Source of the DNA: CALINF01 sp039990395
Lineage (GTDB): Bacteria > Pseudomonadota > Gammaproteobacteria > Pseudomonadales > Halieaceae
Direction of reading: 5' to 3'
DNA: 64,000 nt
Assembly (NCBI GenBank): GCA_039990395.1
Contig: JBDXFZ010000041.1
Location: 248,001-312,000 of the forward strand
The position numbers and the translations under genes were made by a program. Below the pieces are notes generated by a model that made no database searches, was not told the DNA's origin, and worked only from the letters and a program-made list of their open reading frames with translations. The number at the start of each line of letters is the position of its first letter. Within the stretch, counting starts at the first letter, position 1. This document shows positions 8,334 through 18,159 of this stretch, piece after piece.

Positions 8334-9682
8334 AACTCTCGGCTCAGCACATCCCCTTGCCTTGCTCCGCGCTGACCTTCGTTGAGCAACTCGCTAGCAG
8401 CATGCCCAGCGCGCAATCACCGCAGGAGGCCCTCACCGTCGATGAGATCATCGGCTACTACGACTCAGCTACAGACCCGCAGAACTCCATTCTGCAGATC
8501 GTACTAGCAAGCGCTGAAGCCATGGGTGATCCAAGTCTGCCAAGTCGCCAGCACACGGCGCTCATTCACTGGCTCGACGAAACCCTTGCCTTGCTTCAGT
8601 CAAAATTTGCACTTGAACCTGAGATTCAGGAAAAGATAACCGCCCTCAAGCGTTCGCTGCTGCAGGCTGTACTGGTGGATTCGTCCTTTGCGACACCGGG
8701 CGCACATCCGTTGCATCAGTTGATAGATCTGATCCATACATCAGGCATTGGGTGGCAACGGCAGATCGGTCGCGCCGCCGCTGCCTATGAAGACTTATTG
8801 AGCGACATCGTTGATTCCGTGAGCAACCAATCAGAGGGAGAGTCACCCAACCTGCCCGAACTCATTGCAAAGCTCGCGTCCACGCATGAGCGAGATCAAC
8901 AGCGTGCTAATAAGATGATACAGCGGGTTGTCGACGCAGAACGCGGCAGATTAAAAACATTGGCCGCAAGAGCGCAGGCGGGCAGGATGATCAATGACGC
9001 CACGGCCAATCTACAAGCCCCAAGCCAGATCAGCCAATTAATAACTGGCAGCTGGTATGACAGCGCGCAACTAACCTTGCTGAAATTCGGCGGTGAGTCG
9101 CCAGAATGGGAGGAAGTACATCAGGCGACAGATACCCTACTGCGCTCAATACAGCCGTTTACGGAAGGCGGAGCCGGTAGTCGCCAGGAGTTATTCGAGT
9201 TGGTCACGCAGATCCCCCGCTCACTTAGGCGTTGGCTTATCAGCTTGCAGCACGACAGCGACGCGCTCGAGTCTGCAATCGAGGGGGTGGAATCGGTACA
9301 TATGCAGCTGCTGAGGCAGCAGGAGCTGGTACTGGACGCAATAGAGCCAATCGTCTTACCCGACTACGACGAACGTCCGGCTCGCGGCGCTCACTTCGAC
9401 ACGATCAGCACATTGCGAGCGGGACGTTGGCTGGCTTTGAAGCTCGACGGAGATTGGCTGCGCTGCCAACTTTGTCTGAACGAGGTTGCGTCGCAGCGAT
9501 TGATATTTTGCAATCGCTCGGGCATGAAAGCGGCCAGCCTGAGTTATGACGAGTTCGCCGAATTGATCAACGCAAAGTCTATTCGGTTGCTGCAAGTGGG
9601 GAAGGCGTTCAGTCTTTGCCTTGCGCGAGCGGCAGGTATTGATGACACAGACCAGCTGGCTCATATATCCCAGGCGCTATGA
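8330..9682 (+). CDS. DUF1631-like protein with C-terminal PilZ-like domain
   Basis: About 450 residues, mostly helical, ending in a small beta domain with GRWLALKLDGDWLRCQLC and LIFCNRSG, a PilZ-like fold seen at the end of DUF1631 proteins. No good ATG is found at the front. The likely start is CTG at 8330, giving an N terminus KLSAQHIPLP, overlapping the preceding stop by four bases with GGAAG about eight bases upstream. An internal ATG at 8402 is the alternative. The gene ends seven bases before the convergent pilU-like gene. The PilZ-like domain lacks an obvious c-di-GMP RxxxR motif. Function unknown. Confidence 0.65.
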   Translation: MKLSAQHIPLPCSALTFVEQLASSMPSAQSPQEALTVDEIIGYYDSATDPQNSILQIVLASAEAMGDPSLPSRQHTALIHWLDETLALLQSKFALEPEIQEKITALKRSLLQAVLVDSSFATPGAHPLHQLIDLIHTSGIGWQRQIGRAAAAYEDLLSDIVDSVSNQSEGESPNLPELIAKLASTHERDQQRANKMIQRVVDAERGRLKTLAARAQAGRMINDATANLQAPSQISQLITGSWYDSAQLTLLKFGGESPEWEEVHQATDTLLRSIQPFTEGGAGSRQELFELVTQIPRSLRRWLISLQHDSDALESAIEGVESVHMQLLRQQELVLDAIEPIVLPDYDERPARGAHFDTISTLRAGRWLALKLDGDWLRCQLCLNEVASQRLIFCNRSGMKAASLSYDEFAELINAKSIRLLQVGKAFSLCLARAAGIDDTDQLAHISQAL

Positions 9683-9689
9683 AACTCGA

Positions 9690-10826
9690 TCAGGTCTGAA
9701 AGAGAGGCGGCTCCTCATCCTCCATGCCCTCTAGCGTCAGCCCCATAGCACCGCCATCGTCTCCACCCTCTTTGGCGAATTTGATCTTGAGTCGCACATT
9801 GTTGGGAGAGTCGGCATTTTTCAACGCTTCATCCTCACTGATCAACCCTTCACGATAGAGTTCGTATAAGGCGCTGTCGAAGGTCTTCATGCCCACGTTC
9901 TCCGACTTGGCCATTACCTCCTTGATGCCCTCAATTTCTCCCTTGAGAATAAGGTCAGCGACCATCGGCGTGCCCAGCAAAATCTCAATCGCAGCACAAC
10001 GCTTGCCATCTACCGTCGGTATCAGTCGCTGTGAAACGAAGGCCTGGATGTTCAGCGACAGATCCATCAACAATTGCGAGCGACGCTCTTCGGGGAAGAA
10101 GTTGATGATGCGATCCAGTGCCTGGTTAGCGTTGTTGGCATGCAATGTGGAGATACACAGGTGACCGGTTTCGGCGAACGCAATGGCGTGCTCCATGGTT
10201 TCTCGGTCACGGATTTCGCCAATCAGGATGACGTCCGGCGCCTGCCGCAATGTGTTCTTAAGTGCGTTGTGCCAGCTGCGAGTGTCTACTCCCACCTCAC
10301 GCTGGTTTACGATAGATTTCTTGTGGTTATGCACGTACTCAACAGGATCTTCGATAGTAACAATGTGACCGCTGGAGTTGCTGTTACGATAGTCGATCAA
10401 AGCTGCCAGAGACGTGGACTTACCCGAACCGGTTGCGCCGACGAAGAGCACCAGACCGCGCTTGCGCATGAGTACTTCTGTCAGAATTTCCGGCAGCCGT
10501 AAATCCTGCCAGTTAGGAATGTCCGCCACAATATTACGCGCTACGATCGCGACTTCATTACGCTGCAGAAATATATTGACCCGAAATCGACCAAAGCCTG
10601 AGATCGACATCGCCAGATTCATTTCCAGCTCCTGCTCGAAGTCAGCCTGTTGGGTAGGGTCCATTATTTCGTAGGCGATATCTTTGATCTCACCCGGCTG
10701 CATGATGGTGCTATCGATGGGTTTAAGGGCGCCCTGAAACTTGGCGCAAGGTGGTGCGCCAGTGCTGAGGTAAAGATCCGACCCGTTCTCAGTGGCCAGT
10801 TTTTTCAGCCAGTCGTGAATTCGCAT
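9690..10826 (-). CDS. pilU: PilU-like type IV pilus retraction ATPase
   Basis: A 378-residue secretion ATPase of the PilT/PilU family, which powers retraction of type IV pili from the cytoplasmic face. Walker A is GATGSGKS (130-137). The Asp-box IVTIEDPVEY, Walker B DVILIGEIRD and His-box TGHLCISTLHANN are all present. The long C-terminal tail (GGDDGGAMGL...) and overall length favour PilU over PilT. The start is ATG 10826, with GGGGAG upstream; longer frames to 10982 have no coding character. No other pilus gene is nearby. Family certain, PilU versus PilT fairly so. Confidence 0.9.
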   Translation of the reverse strand: MRIHDWLKKLATENGSDLYLSTGAPPCAKFQGALKPIDSTIMQPGEIKDIAYEIMDPTQQADFEQELEMNLAMSISGFGRFRVNIFLQRNEVAIVARNIVADIPNWQDLRLPEILTEVLMRKRGLVLFVGATGSGKSTSLAALIDYRNSNSSGHIVTIEDPVEYVHNHKKSIVNQREVGVDTRSWHNALKNTLRQAPDVILIGEIRDRETMEHAIAFAETGHLCISTLHANNANQALDRIINFFPEERRSQLLMDLSLNIQAFVSQRLIPTVDGKRCAAIEILLGTPMVADLILKGEIEGIKEVMAKSENVGMKTFDSALYELYREGLISEDEALKNADSPNNVRLKIKFAKEGGDDGGAMGLTLEGMEDEEPPLFQT

Positions 10827-10990
10827 TGCTTTCTCCCCACACGATTTACAACCCTCCAGCGCTATGGCCAGAGGTGGAAACGTCGGTACCAGTTTGGTAA
10901 CTCGTCGCTCTATGGCGACGTCATCGACACCGTCGCTACCAACTGTATCACTTTGCCGTGCGGGGACAACACCAGAACGCAACGAATCGG

Positions 10991-13900
10991 CTATTCAGCC
11001 AACTCGCTCTCGAGTTGGCGAGCCACTGCACCGGGGGCGTTTGTGCCTCGGGCAAACAAAGCATAGGCCATGGGAATCATGAACAATGTAATCAGTGTGG
11101 CCACGGTAACACCGCACATAACCACTACGCCTATGACAAAGCGAGCTTCACTGCCTGGCCCGGAAGACAGAATGAGCGGTAGAGAGCCCATTACGGTGGT
11201 GAAAGCGGTCATGACGATAGGCCGTAGGCGTTTGGAGGCACCTTCTTCGATCGCGGTTACGAACTCCATGCCGGCATCGCGCTTCTGGTTGATAAACTCC
11301 ACAATCAGGATGCCATTCTTGGTCGCAAGTCCCACTAGCATGATCATCCCCACCTGACTGTAGATGTTCAGCGTTTGATCAAATAACAGCAGTCCGCCTA
11401 ACCCTCCAATGAGCGCCATCGGTACGGTGAACAAAATAATCGCCGGATGCACAAAAGACTCGAACTGAGCCGCCATGACCAGGTACACCACAAGCAGGGC
11501 CAAAACAAAAATAAACATAACGGAGCTACCCGCGTCTTGATAATCAAGAGACTCACCCTTGTAACCGATAGACGCGTGCTCAGGCAGGTCAGAGCGCACG
11601 ATGTCGCGCATGTAATCCAGTGCCTCTCCCAAGGAATACCCCGGCGCGAGCTCAGCCGAGAACGTCACTGCGCGTATTCGATTGTAGCGATTCAGACTAC
11701 CCGCATCGGCCTCTTCACGTACCGTAACGAGGTTATCCAGTGGAACCAGCTGATTGGTGCTACTGGAACGCACATAGATATTCGTCAAGTCACCAAGCGT
11801 TTTCTGCGTCTCGAGCTCACCTTCCACAATCACGTCATATTCACGGCCACCCAGCACAAACGTTGTCACTTTGCGCGAGCCAAGCAGTGTTTCCAAGGTA
11901 CGGCTGATATCCAACAGGCTAATCCCCAGATCGCCTGCCCGATTTCGATCGATCGACACCCGCAGCTGCGGCTTGGTGGGTCGCAGGTCGGTATCCACAC
12001 CGATCAGGCCTGGATTCTCCGCCATACGCTCCTGCACAATATCCTGCCACTCGGCCAGCTCTTCATAGCTGTCTCCGCCAACCACCACTTGCAGTGGATC
12101 GCCATTGCTGCCGCCCAAGGATCGCGGCCCACGGATAAATACCCGAGCTCCTGCCAAACTGGCCACTCGGGCACGAGCGTCCGCCATAATTTCGCTGGTA
12201 GAGCGCCGACCGGTGTTCCAGTCGCTGAGCACCATAATGGCAAAGCCTCTGTTAAAGGACTCGCCGCCGCCCCACGATGGAGCCAACACAAGCAGACGCC
12301 TAATCTCTCCCGCGTCTACCAATGGCATCAAGCGCGCTTCAACCTCTTCAATCTTTCTCACCGTATACTCGAACGATGATCCTTCAGGCGTCGATACGCC
12401 CATAAACAGCTGACCTCGATCCTGCGCCGGTGCATATTCCTGATCGATGGCTTGAAACAGGAAAAAACACGCAGTTAGGCTGGACGCCAGAATCAACACA
12501 GTCAGCCAAGAACGGTGCAGTACAACATCCAGTAGCCTCTGATAGCCCTTCTCCATATTGTCGCTGAGCCGCTCTACGGCATCCGCCATGCGATTAGACA
12601 CACTCTCATGACTAAGCAGTTTGGAGCAGATTACTGGTCCCAGGGTTAATGCAACTACGCTGGAGAAACACACAGCAATGGCCATGGTGACTGCAAATTC
12701 ACTAAACAGGCGACCCAGATCACCTTCCAGGAACGTGATGGGTACAAACACGGCTACCAGAACCAACGTGGTCGCCAGCACCGCAAAGCCAACTTGTCTG
12801 GCACCGCGATAGGCCGCCACCAATGGTGATTCTCCCCGCAGCAAGCGGCGGTGGATGTTCTCGAGAACCACAATACTGTCATCTACGACCAAACCGATCG
12901 CTAGCACCATGGCGAGCAGTGTCAGTAGATTGATGCTATAGCCGAACATCCATAGGACAGAGAAGGTTGCCACCAGTGAGATCGGCACAGTAAGCGCAGG
13001 CACCAATAGACTTCGCGGATCACCCAGAAACAGGAAGATCACCACCACGACGAGAATGGAAGCAATCAGCAGCGTGGTATACACATCGCTCACTGCAGCC
13101 TCAACGAATACGGAGTTATCGAAGCTCTTCACCAACTCGTAGCCATCGGGTAGTGTTTCATTCACCCGATCAATCTCCGCGCTTACGGCACGACTCACCG
13201 ACAGCGCATTTGCAGTACTCTGTTTAACAATTCCCAGCCCTACCATGGACTGGCCGTTACCACGAAACATCCGCCGATGCTCCTCACTACCCAGTTCAAT
13301 ACGAGCAATATCGCCCAGCCTGATCAGATACCCGTCGGCGTTGCGCCCTATCACCAGCTCTCGAAAATCCTCCGGCGAGGTATAGCTGCGCTCGATTCGC
13401 ACAACAAAATCGCGCTCCAGTGAGTTCAAGGTCCCTGCCGGTAACTCCACATTCTGGCGACGGATAGCGGCTTCGATATCGGGAACGGTTAGCTGACGCG
13501 CCACCATCGCATTGCGGTCAAGCCAGATGCGCATGGCGTAAATCTGTGCACCCGAAATACGCACTCTCGAAACGCCATCAAGAACTGAAAAACGATCTTC
13601 GAGATAGCGGCGCACATAGTCCGTGAGCTCCAAAGCACTCTTGGACGGCGCAACCAGATGCGCCCAATAAATAACCGTCTCATCACTTTGGCTCTTGCGA
13701 ACCTCAGGCGGCTCCGCCTCATCGGGTATATTGTTTAGAATACGGCTCACGCGGTCACGCACGTCGTTGGCCGCGTTATCAATGTTGCGATCCAACCCGA
13801 ACTCCAGCGTGATATCAGAACGACCGTCGCGACTGGTAGACGTCATCGTCTTGATGCCTTCCAATCCCGACAGGCGATCTTCGATCACTTCGGTGATCTT

Positions 13901-14083
13901 GTTCTCAACCACGGCTGCTGATGCGCCAGGATACTGGGTGGTGATGTTGAGAACGGGCGAGTCAATGTCCGGGTATTCGCGCAATGGCAGGCGATCGAAA
14001 GACAGTACGCCAAAGGCAAACAATAACGCGCAGGCTACTATGGCCAGTACAGGCCGTTTGACGGAGACATCAGACAGCAGCAT
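10991..14083 (-). CDS. RND efflux transporter, HAE1 family (AcrB/MexB-like)
   Basis: A 1030-residue inner-membrane proton antiporter with the duplicated 12-helix RND plan and two large periplasmic loops. The proton-relay Asp pair is present in TM4 (GLVVDDSIVVLENIHR, near residue 400). The motif PLREYPDIDSPVLNITTQYPGAS at the first loop is typical of HAE1 multidrug pumps. It exports hydrophobic or amphiphilic compounds through an adaptor and an outer-membrane channel. The adaptor gene lies immediately upstream, three bases apart. No TolC-type channel is encoded nearby, so a shared TolC is likely. Substrates unknown. Confidence 0.93.
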   Translation of the reverse strand: MLLSDVSVKRPVLAIVACALLFAFGVLSFDRLPLREYPDIDSPVLNITTQYPGASAAVVENKITEVIEDRLSGLEGIKTMTSTSRDGRSDITLEFGLDRNIDNAANDVRDRVSRILNNIPDEAEPPEVRKSQSDETVIYWAHLVAPSKSALELTDYVRRYLEDRFSVLDGVSRVRISGAQIYAMRIWLDRNAMVARQLTVPDIEAAIRRQNVELPAGTLNSLERDFVVRIERSYTSPEDFRELVIGRNADGYLIRLGDIARIELGSEEHRRMFRGNGQSMVGLGIVKQSTANALSVSRAVSAEIDRVNETLPDGYELVKSFDNSVFVEAAVSDVYTTLLIASILVVVVIFLFLGDPRSLLVPALTVPISLVATFSVLWMFGYSINLLTLLAMVLAIGLVVDDSIVVLENIHRRLLRGESPLVAAYRGARQVGFAVLATTLVLVAVFVPITFLEGDLGRLFSEFAVTMAIAVCFSSVVALTLGPVICSKLLSHESVSNRMADAVERLSDNMEKGYQRLLDVVLHRSWLTVLILASSLTACFFLFQAIDQEYAPAQDRGQLFMGVSTPEGSSFEYTVRKIEEVEARLMPLVDAGEIRRLLVLAPSWGGGESFNRGFAIMVLSDWNTGRRSTSEIMADARARVASLAGARVFIRGPRSLGGSNGDPLQVVVGGDSYEELAEWQDIVQERMAENPGLIGVDTDLRPTKPQLRVSIDRNRAGDLGISLLDISRTLETLLGSRKVTTFVLGGREYDVIVEGELETQKTLGDLTNIYVRSSSTNQLVPLDNLVTVREEADAGSLNRYNRIRAVTFSAELAPGYSLGEALDYMRDIVRSDLPEHASIGYKGESLDYQDAGSSVMFIFVLALLVVYLVMAAQFESFVHPAIILFTVPMALIGGLGGLLLFDQTLNIYSQVGMIMLVGLATKNGILIVEFINQKRDAGMEFVTAIEEGASKRLRPIVMTAFTTVMGSLPLILSSGPGSEARFVIGVVVMCGVTVATLITLFMIPMAYALFARGTNAPGAVARQLESELAE

Positions 14084-14086
14084 TGC

Positions 14087-15127
14087 TTAGCCCTCCACGA
14101 TAGTGATCGAGGCGCTATTACCACCCAAGCTACCCACGCCGTCGCGGACTATGGTGTCGCCGGGGGTCACGCCACTCGTTATCTCTACCCAACCCGGGCG
14201 GCGGCCAGCGATTGTGACTTCCGTACGAACCGCACTCTCGCCATCGATCTTCCACACGTAGTGCGTGGCTGCGCGCGATTGTAAGCTCTCCTCAGGAATC
14301 AGCAGCGCAGTGCGTTGGGGCCCCTTGATAGTCACTTCCATGAGCATGCCCGGGCGCAACAGCTGATCTGCATTGGGTAGAGTCGCACGCGCAGTGATTG
14401 CTCTGGATACGGGATCTACACGTGAATCCACAGCCGCTACCGTGCCTGAAAACGTCTGATCGAAGGCTGGTGTACGTGCCGCTACTGTCTGCCCGGGCTG
14501 CAAGAAAGCCAGGCGAATAGCCGGTACGGAAAACTGCAGCCGTAGCTTGCTAATGTCGTCCAGGGTGGTTATTCGCTGTCCTGGCGTCACAAGAGCACCC
14601 TCGCTCACCTCACGCAGTCCGAGCACACCATCAAAAGGCGCGACAAGCGTTCGGTCAGCAATGCGAGACTGCACCTCCTCAATTTGGTGGCCATACACCT
14701 GCACTTCGGTCAGCACTTTATCGAGATCGGTCTGCGCTACTTGATTACGTTTGGCAAGATTAGTGAGGCGTTTCACTTCGCGCTGGCGGTCTTGCAGAGA
14801 CACTTGCAGCTCGCGCAGCGTTGCCTGTTCGGCGTCCTGCTTTAACAGTGCTAGCAAATCGCCCTTCTCGACCTGCTGTCCATCTTCAAAAGTCAGGGAC
14901 ACAACGTTCTGGGACACACTTGGGCTGATATCCACGCTTTCCCAGGCCTGCAGTGTACCCAGTGCCGAAATCTCATCACGATAATCCCTTGTCTCCAGGA
15001 TGATTGCGGAGACAGGTGTTGGCGGACGCTCGCGGCGTGAGCCATCAGCTCCACTGTCTACTATAAGCAGCCAATACAGAGCGCCGGCGACGGCAGCGAT
15101 AACAAGAAAAATCAGGGCGGATCTCAT
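14087..15127 (-). CDS. RND periplasmic adaptor (membrane fusion protein)
   Basis: A 346-residue adaptor joining the RND pump to an outer-membrane channel. An N-terminal membrane anchor (RSALIFLVIAAVAGALYWLL) is followed by a lipoyl/barrel-sandwich half, a short coiled-coil hairpin rich in Gln, Arg and Leu (about residues 95-145), the second lipoyl half (VAPFDGVLGLREVSEGA) and beta-barrel and membrane-proximal domains. No lipobox is present. The start is ATG 15127, with GGAG six bases upstream; the longer TTG start at 15139 overlaps that site. It forms an operon with the RND gene. Regulator not seen. Confidence 0.92.
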   Translation of the reverse strand: MRSALIFLVIAAVAGALYWLLIVDSGADGSRRERPPTPVSAIILETRDYRDEISALGTLQAWESVDISPSVSQNVVSLTFEDGQQVEKGDLLALLKQDAEQATLRELQVSLQDRQREVKRLTNLAKRNQVAQTDLDKVLTEVQVYGHQIEEVQSRIADRTLVAPFDGVLGLREVSEGALVTPGQRITTLDDISKLRLQFSVPAIRLAFLQPGQTVAARTPAFDQTFSGTVAAVDSRVDPVSRAITARATLPNADQLLRPGMLMEVTIKGPQRTALLIPEESLQSRAATHYVWKIDGESAVRTEVTIAGRRPGWVEITSGVTPGDTIVRDGVGSLGGNSASITIVEG

Positions 15128-15214
15128 CGTATTCTCCAATGCCTATACCTTCCTGCCTTTCACGGCAGATGAGCGGCGCGGGACTTTACTGCAAATATTG
15201 GATTAAGTCCCGCA

Positions 15215-15220
15215 TATAAT
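15215..15220 (+). promoter_or_regulatory. Candidate -10 box upstream of gshA
   Basis: A perfect TATAAT lies about 205 bases upstream of gshA in the divergent region between the efflux adaptor and gshA. No convincing -35 box sits at 16-18 bases, so it is a weak promoter call. The leader also holds a distant inverted repeat, GGCAGTGC ... GCACTGCC, at about 15279-15331. Confidence 0.3.
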
Positions 15221-15425
15221 GCCTCTGCTTACGCAAAATTGCCCGAAAAGGATCGAATCAGCCCCATTCAAGCCGTTGGCAGTGCATGTCCACAACCAAG
15301 GAAAGCGCGGCAAGCCTCGTACGCACTGCCTGTACTCAGCGGCCCGGCAAAGCTACACTTGCGGGCGTTTGCGCAGCCCGCCTATGGGTTAAAGGCGCTT
15401 TATAACATGGTCGAAGGAGAGTTAG

Positions 15426-17012
15426 GTGTCACGCAAGCTTCAGGAAAATCTGGCCAGCCTAACGGCTGTAGACAAACGTGAGCTGCTTACCCATATACAG
15501 CGCGGCATCGAAAAGGAATGTCTGCGCATCGATCCCGCGGGCAAACTTGCCCAGACACCGCACCCACGAGAGCTGGGGTCAGCGCTAACGCATCCTTCTA
15601 TTACCACCGACTACAGCGAGGCTCTTCTTGAGTTCATTACCCCGGTCGATCAGGGTATCGAGAGCAGCTTGGAGACGCTCGAGCAGGTTCACAGCTATGT
15701 GTACCAACATCTTGGTGACGAGATCCTCTGGGGCGCTAGCATGCCGTGTGTTGTAGACGGCGACGCTGGGATACCGATAGCACAATACGGCAGTTCCAAC
15801 GTTGCCCAGATGAAGACCGTCTATCGGCGCGGGTTGGGGCATCGCTATGGCCGCATGATGCAAGCCATTGCCGGGATTCACTACAACTTCTCGATGCCCG
15901 AGCGCTATTGGCAAACTACGTGGGAAGAAGCCGGTTCGCCGGGAGAGCTCAAGGATTTTATCACCGAGCGCTATCTCGGGCTTATCCGTAACTTTCGCCG
16001 CTACTCGTGGCTACTTATCTACCTGTATGGCGCCTCACCAGCGATCTGTTCCAGCTTCCTACGGGGGCAAGACAATCATGGTCTTGCATCATTCGACACA
16101 CGGGGGCGCAGCCTATATCTACCCTATGGCACTGCGTTGCGAATGGGCGACCTGGGCTACAACAGCTCGGCACAGAAAGACCTCAACGTTTGCTATAACA
16201 ATTTGGATAAATACGTCGAGACACTGACCGAGGCGATCATGCAGCCTCACCCGGACTACGCCAACATACCTTGCGACGAGAACGGCGGGTACGAGCAACT
16301 AAATGACAGCTTGCTACAGATCGAAAACGAATTTTATAGCCCCATCCGCCCCAAGCGGGTAGCAGCGCCCGGTGAAACGCCACTCAGCGCACTTCAACGT
16401 GGTGGTATCGAATATATTGAAGTACGTTGCGTCGACGTGAGCCCGTTTGCGCCCGTGGGTATGGATGCGCAGCAAATCCGCTTTCTTGATACGTTTTTAT
16501 TGTTCTGCCTGCTCAGCGACAGCCCTGATTGCGATGATGCAGAGCAGGCTATTCAATCAGCCAATATGGCTGCCGTGGTCAATCGAGGCCGGGAGCCTGG
16601 CCTGATCCTGCAAACCTGCGATGGCGAAGATACGCTGCAGGCGCTGGGTGAAGGGCTGCTCGAGCAGATGCGAGACATCGCTCAGTTACTAGACGACGCA
16701 CACACGACTGATCAGTACACACTGACGCTGGCAGACCAGCTCACCAAAGTTGCCGATCCAGATACAACACCTTCTGCCAGGGTGCTACGGGAAATGACTG
16801 AGCAAGACATCCCGTTTTTTCGCCTGGCCATGAATTATTCACTGCAATGGGCGGAACATTTTCGTGCGCATTCGTTGGACGCACAGACCCAGAAAAGGCT
16901 GGAGCTGGAGTCGGCAGCCTCGTTGCAGGCTCAGGCCGCTGTAGAGGCCGCAGATAACCAGAGCTTCACTACTTATCTCGCCAACTATTATGCACAGTAC
17001 ACGGCACCTTAG
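15426..17012 (+). CDS. gshA: Glutamate-cysteine ligase
   Basis: A 528-residue enzyme of the proteobacterial GshA type, joining glutamate and cysteine with ATP in the first and limiting step of glutathione synthesis. Family features include RGIEKECLRI at the front, LTHPSITTDYSEALLEFITP, GIHYNFS and YIEVRCVDVSPF. Length matches the E. coli enzyme. The start is GTG 15426, with AAGGAG just upstream. It stands at the head of a run with the AcpH-like and Rsd/AlgQ genes in the same direction. Confidence is high. Confidence 0.96.
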   Translation: MSRKLQENLASLTAVDKRELLTHIQRGIEKECLRIDPAGKLAQTPHPRELGSALTHPSITTDYSEALLEFITPVDQGIESSLETLEQVHSYVYQHLGDEILWGASMPCVVDGDAGIPIAQYGSSNVAQMKTVYRRGLGHRYGRMMQAIAGIHYNFSMPERYWQTTWEEAGSPGELKDFITERYLGLIRNFRRYSWLLIYLYGASPAICSSFLRGQDNHGLASFDTRGRSLYLPYGTALRMGDLGYNSSAQKDLNVCYNNLDKYVETLTEAIMQPHPDYANIPCDENGGYEQLNDSLLQIENEFYSPIRPKRVAAPGETPLSALQRGGIEYIEVRCVDVSPFAPVGMDAQQIRFLDTFLLFCLLSDSPDCDDAEQAIQSANMAAVVNRGREPGLILQTCDGEDTLQALGEGLLEQMRDIAQLLDDAHTTDQYTLTLADQLTKVADPDTTPSARVLREMTEQDIPFFRLAMNYSLQWAEHFRAHSLDAQTQKRLELESAASLQAQAAVEAADNQSFTTYLANYYAQYTAP

Positions 17013-17024
17013 CGGTCGTCTGGC

Positions 17025-17606
17025 TTGAACTTTCTGGCGCACTTTCATTTGGCCTGGCCGACAACAGGGCTGGTCGTGGGCGCGCTAGAAGGGGAATACT
17101 ATCGCGGTGCGCTGGATGCTTCGCTGGATCAGGACTTGGCACGAGGCATAGCACTGCACAGAGCCATCGATGCATTTACTGATCAGCACCCCTACGTGGC
17201 CGAACTGCGGTCTCAGTTTCCTACTTCGCTAAGGCGCTTTGCCGGCATACTCATAGACCTGGGCTTTGATCACTCTTTAAGTAAGCAATGGCACTTGTTT
17301 AGCCCGCATACCTTAAGCGCATTCAGTAAGCAGGTTCTTGATCTACTGCATCAGCATGAACACGCACTGAGCGAGAGATCACGCGCCATGCTGGGCGGCC
17401 TGACGCAGCATCAGCTCCTCACCCGCTACGATGACTGGTCGATGGTGCCGGCCAGCGCAGAGCGCGTGGGCACCCGCTTCAAACGTGGCAATCCGCTGAA
17501 AAATATCGAACACGCGATGACGCCGCTGCGCCCACTCATCGATGATACCTTCACCCGATTTTACCCTGAGCTGCAGCAGTTTGTGGCGGCCAGGGAACCT
17601 GGTTAG
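17025..17606 (+). CDS. Acyl-carrier-protein phosphodiesterase, AcpH/DUF479 family
   Basis: A 193-residue protein starting NFLAHFHLAWP, the hallmark of the AcpH (DUF479) family, which removes the 4'-phosphopantetheine arm from acyl carrier protein. HRAIDAFTDQHP carries the conserved His and Asp of an HD-like metal site. RRFAGILIDLGFDHSLSKQW also fits. Length equals the family norm. The start is TTG 17025, 12 bases after gshA. Whether this homologue truly hydrolyses ACP is not shown; some relatives may act on other substrates. Confidence 0.88.
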   Translation: MNFLAHFHLAWPTTGLVVGALEGEYYRGALDASLDQDLARGIALHRAIDAFTDQHPYVAELRSQFPTSLRRFAGILIDLGFDHSLSKQWHLFSPHTLSAFSKQVLDLLHQHEHALSERSRAMLGGLTQHQLLTRYDDWSMVPASAERVGTRFKRGNPLKNIEHAMTPLRPLIDDTFTRFYPELQQFVAAREPG

Positions 17607-17673
17607 CTGCTGTCCTTGCCCGAGCCCCGCGCTTGGCCTTATAGTGGATTTTTTCCAAAGTGGACATCCGACC

Positions 17674-18156
17674 ATGCCGCACCGGCGCAGCGACCCCGCC
17701 AAGCAATTTCAAGCCGTTGATGAGCTACTTCAGCGCTGGCTGAAAGAGCGCAGAGCCCTGCTTACCCGCTATACAGAGATTGTCGTGGTGAACGACTCGG
17801 CCATCCCCGATGCCGCCCTCGTGCAGCGCCAAAAGGACCTTTGCTCCCTGCTGGTGGACTACATATCTGCTGGCCACTTTGAGGTGTTTCATGAGCTGCT
17901 TGACGAAGCAGAGTCTTTTGCAGATGGCAGTGGCAATCTGGCGGCCAATGTCATGCCGGCCATCGGAGACACAACCGAGGTTATTCTGGCGTACGAAGAA
18001 AAGTATGGAGCGGGACAGTATTATCCCGAGACATTGGAACGAGATCTCTCCGCGCTGGGAGAAGTTCTGGAATCGCGGTTCGTGATGGAAGACCGGCTGA
18101 TCGCCGGTCTTCACAACTCACACAGGCGTCAGGCCGAAGACCTGGCGCCTGGCTAG
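17674..18156 (+). CDS. rsd: Rsd/AlgQ anti-sigma-70 regulator
   Basis: A 160-residue protein of the Rsd/AlgQ family, which binds region 4 of the housekeeping sigma factor in stationary phase and favours alternative sigma factors; in Pseudomonas AlgQ affects alginate and siderophore genes. Diagnostic blocks are LQRWLKERRALL, LVDYISAGHFEVFHELL and LGEVLESRFVMEDRLI. ATG 17674 gives the normal family length; the open frame upstream is not conserved in style. It faces the FKBP gene tail to tail, three bases apart. Confidence 0.9.
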   Translation: MPHRRSDPAKQFQAVDELLQRWLKERRALLTRYTEIVVVNDSAIPDAALVQRQKDLCSLLVDYISAGHFEVFHELLDEAESFADGSGNLAANVMPAIGDTTEVILAYEEKYGAGQYYPETLERDLSALGEVLESRFVMEDRLIAGLHNSHRRQAEDLAPG

Positions 18157-18159
18157 GAA

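Noticed and set aside
11447..12379. 310-residue frame antisense to the RND transporter
   Set aside because: It mirrors the RND gene and is rich in His and Gln from the opposite strand. It has no promoter, ribosome site or domain.
15239..15481. 80-residue frame overlapping the gshA start
   Set aside because: No ribosome site, composition unlike a protein, and it runs into gshA in another frame.
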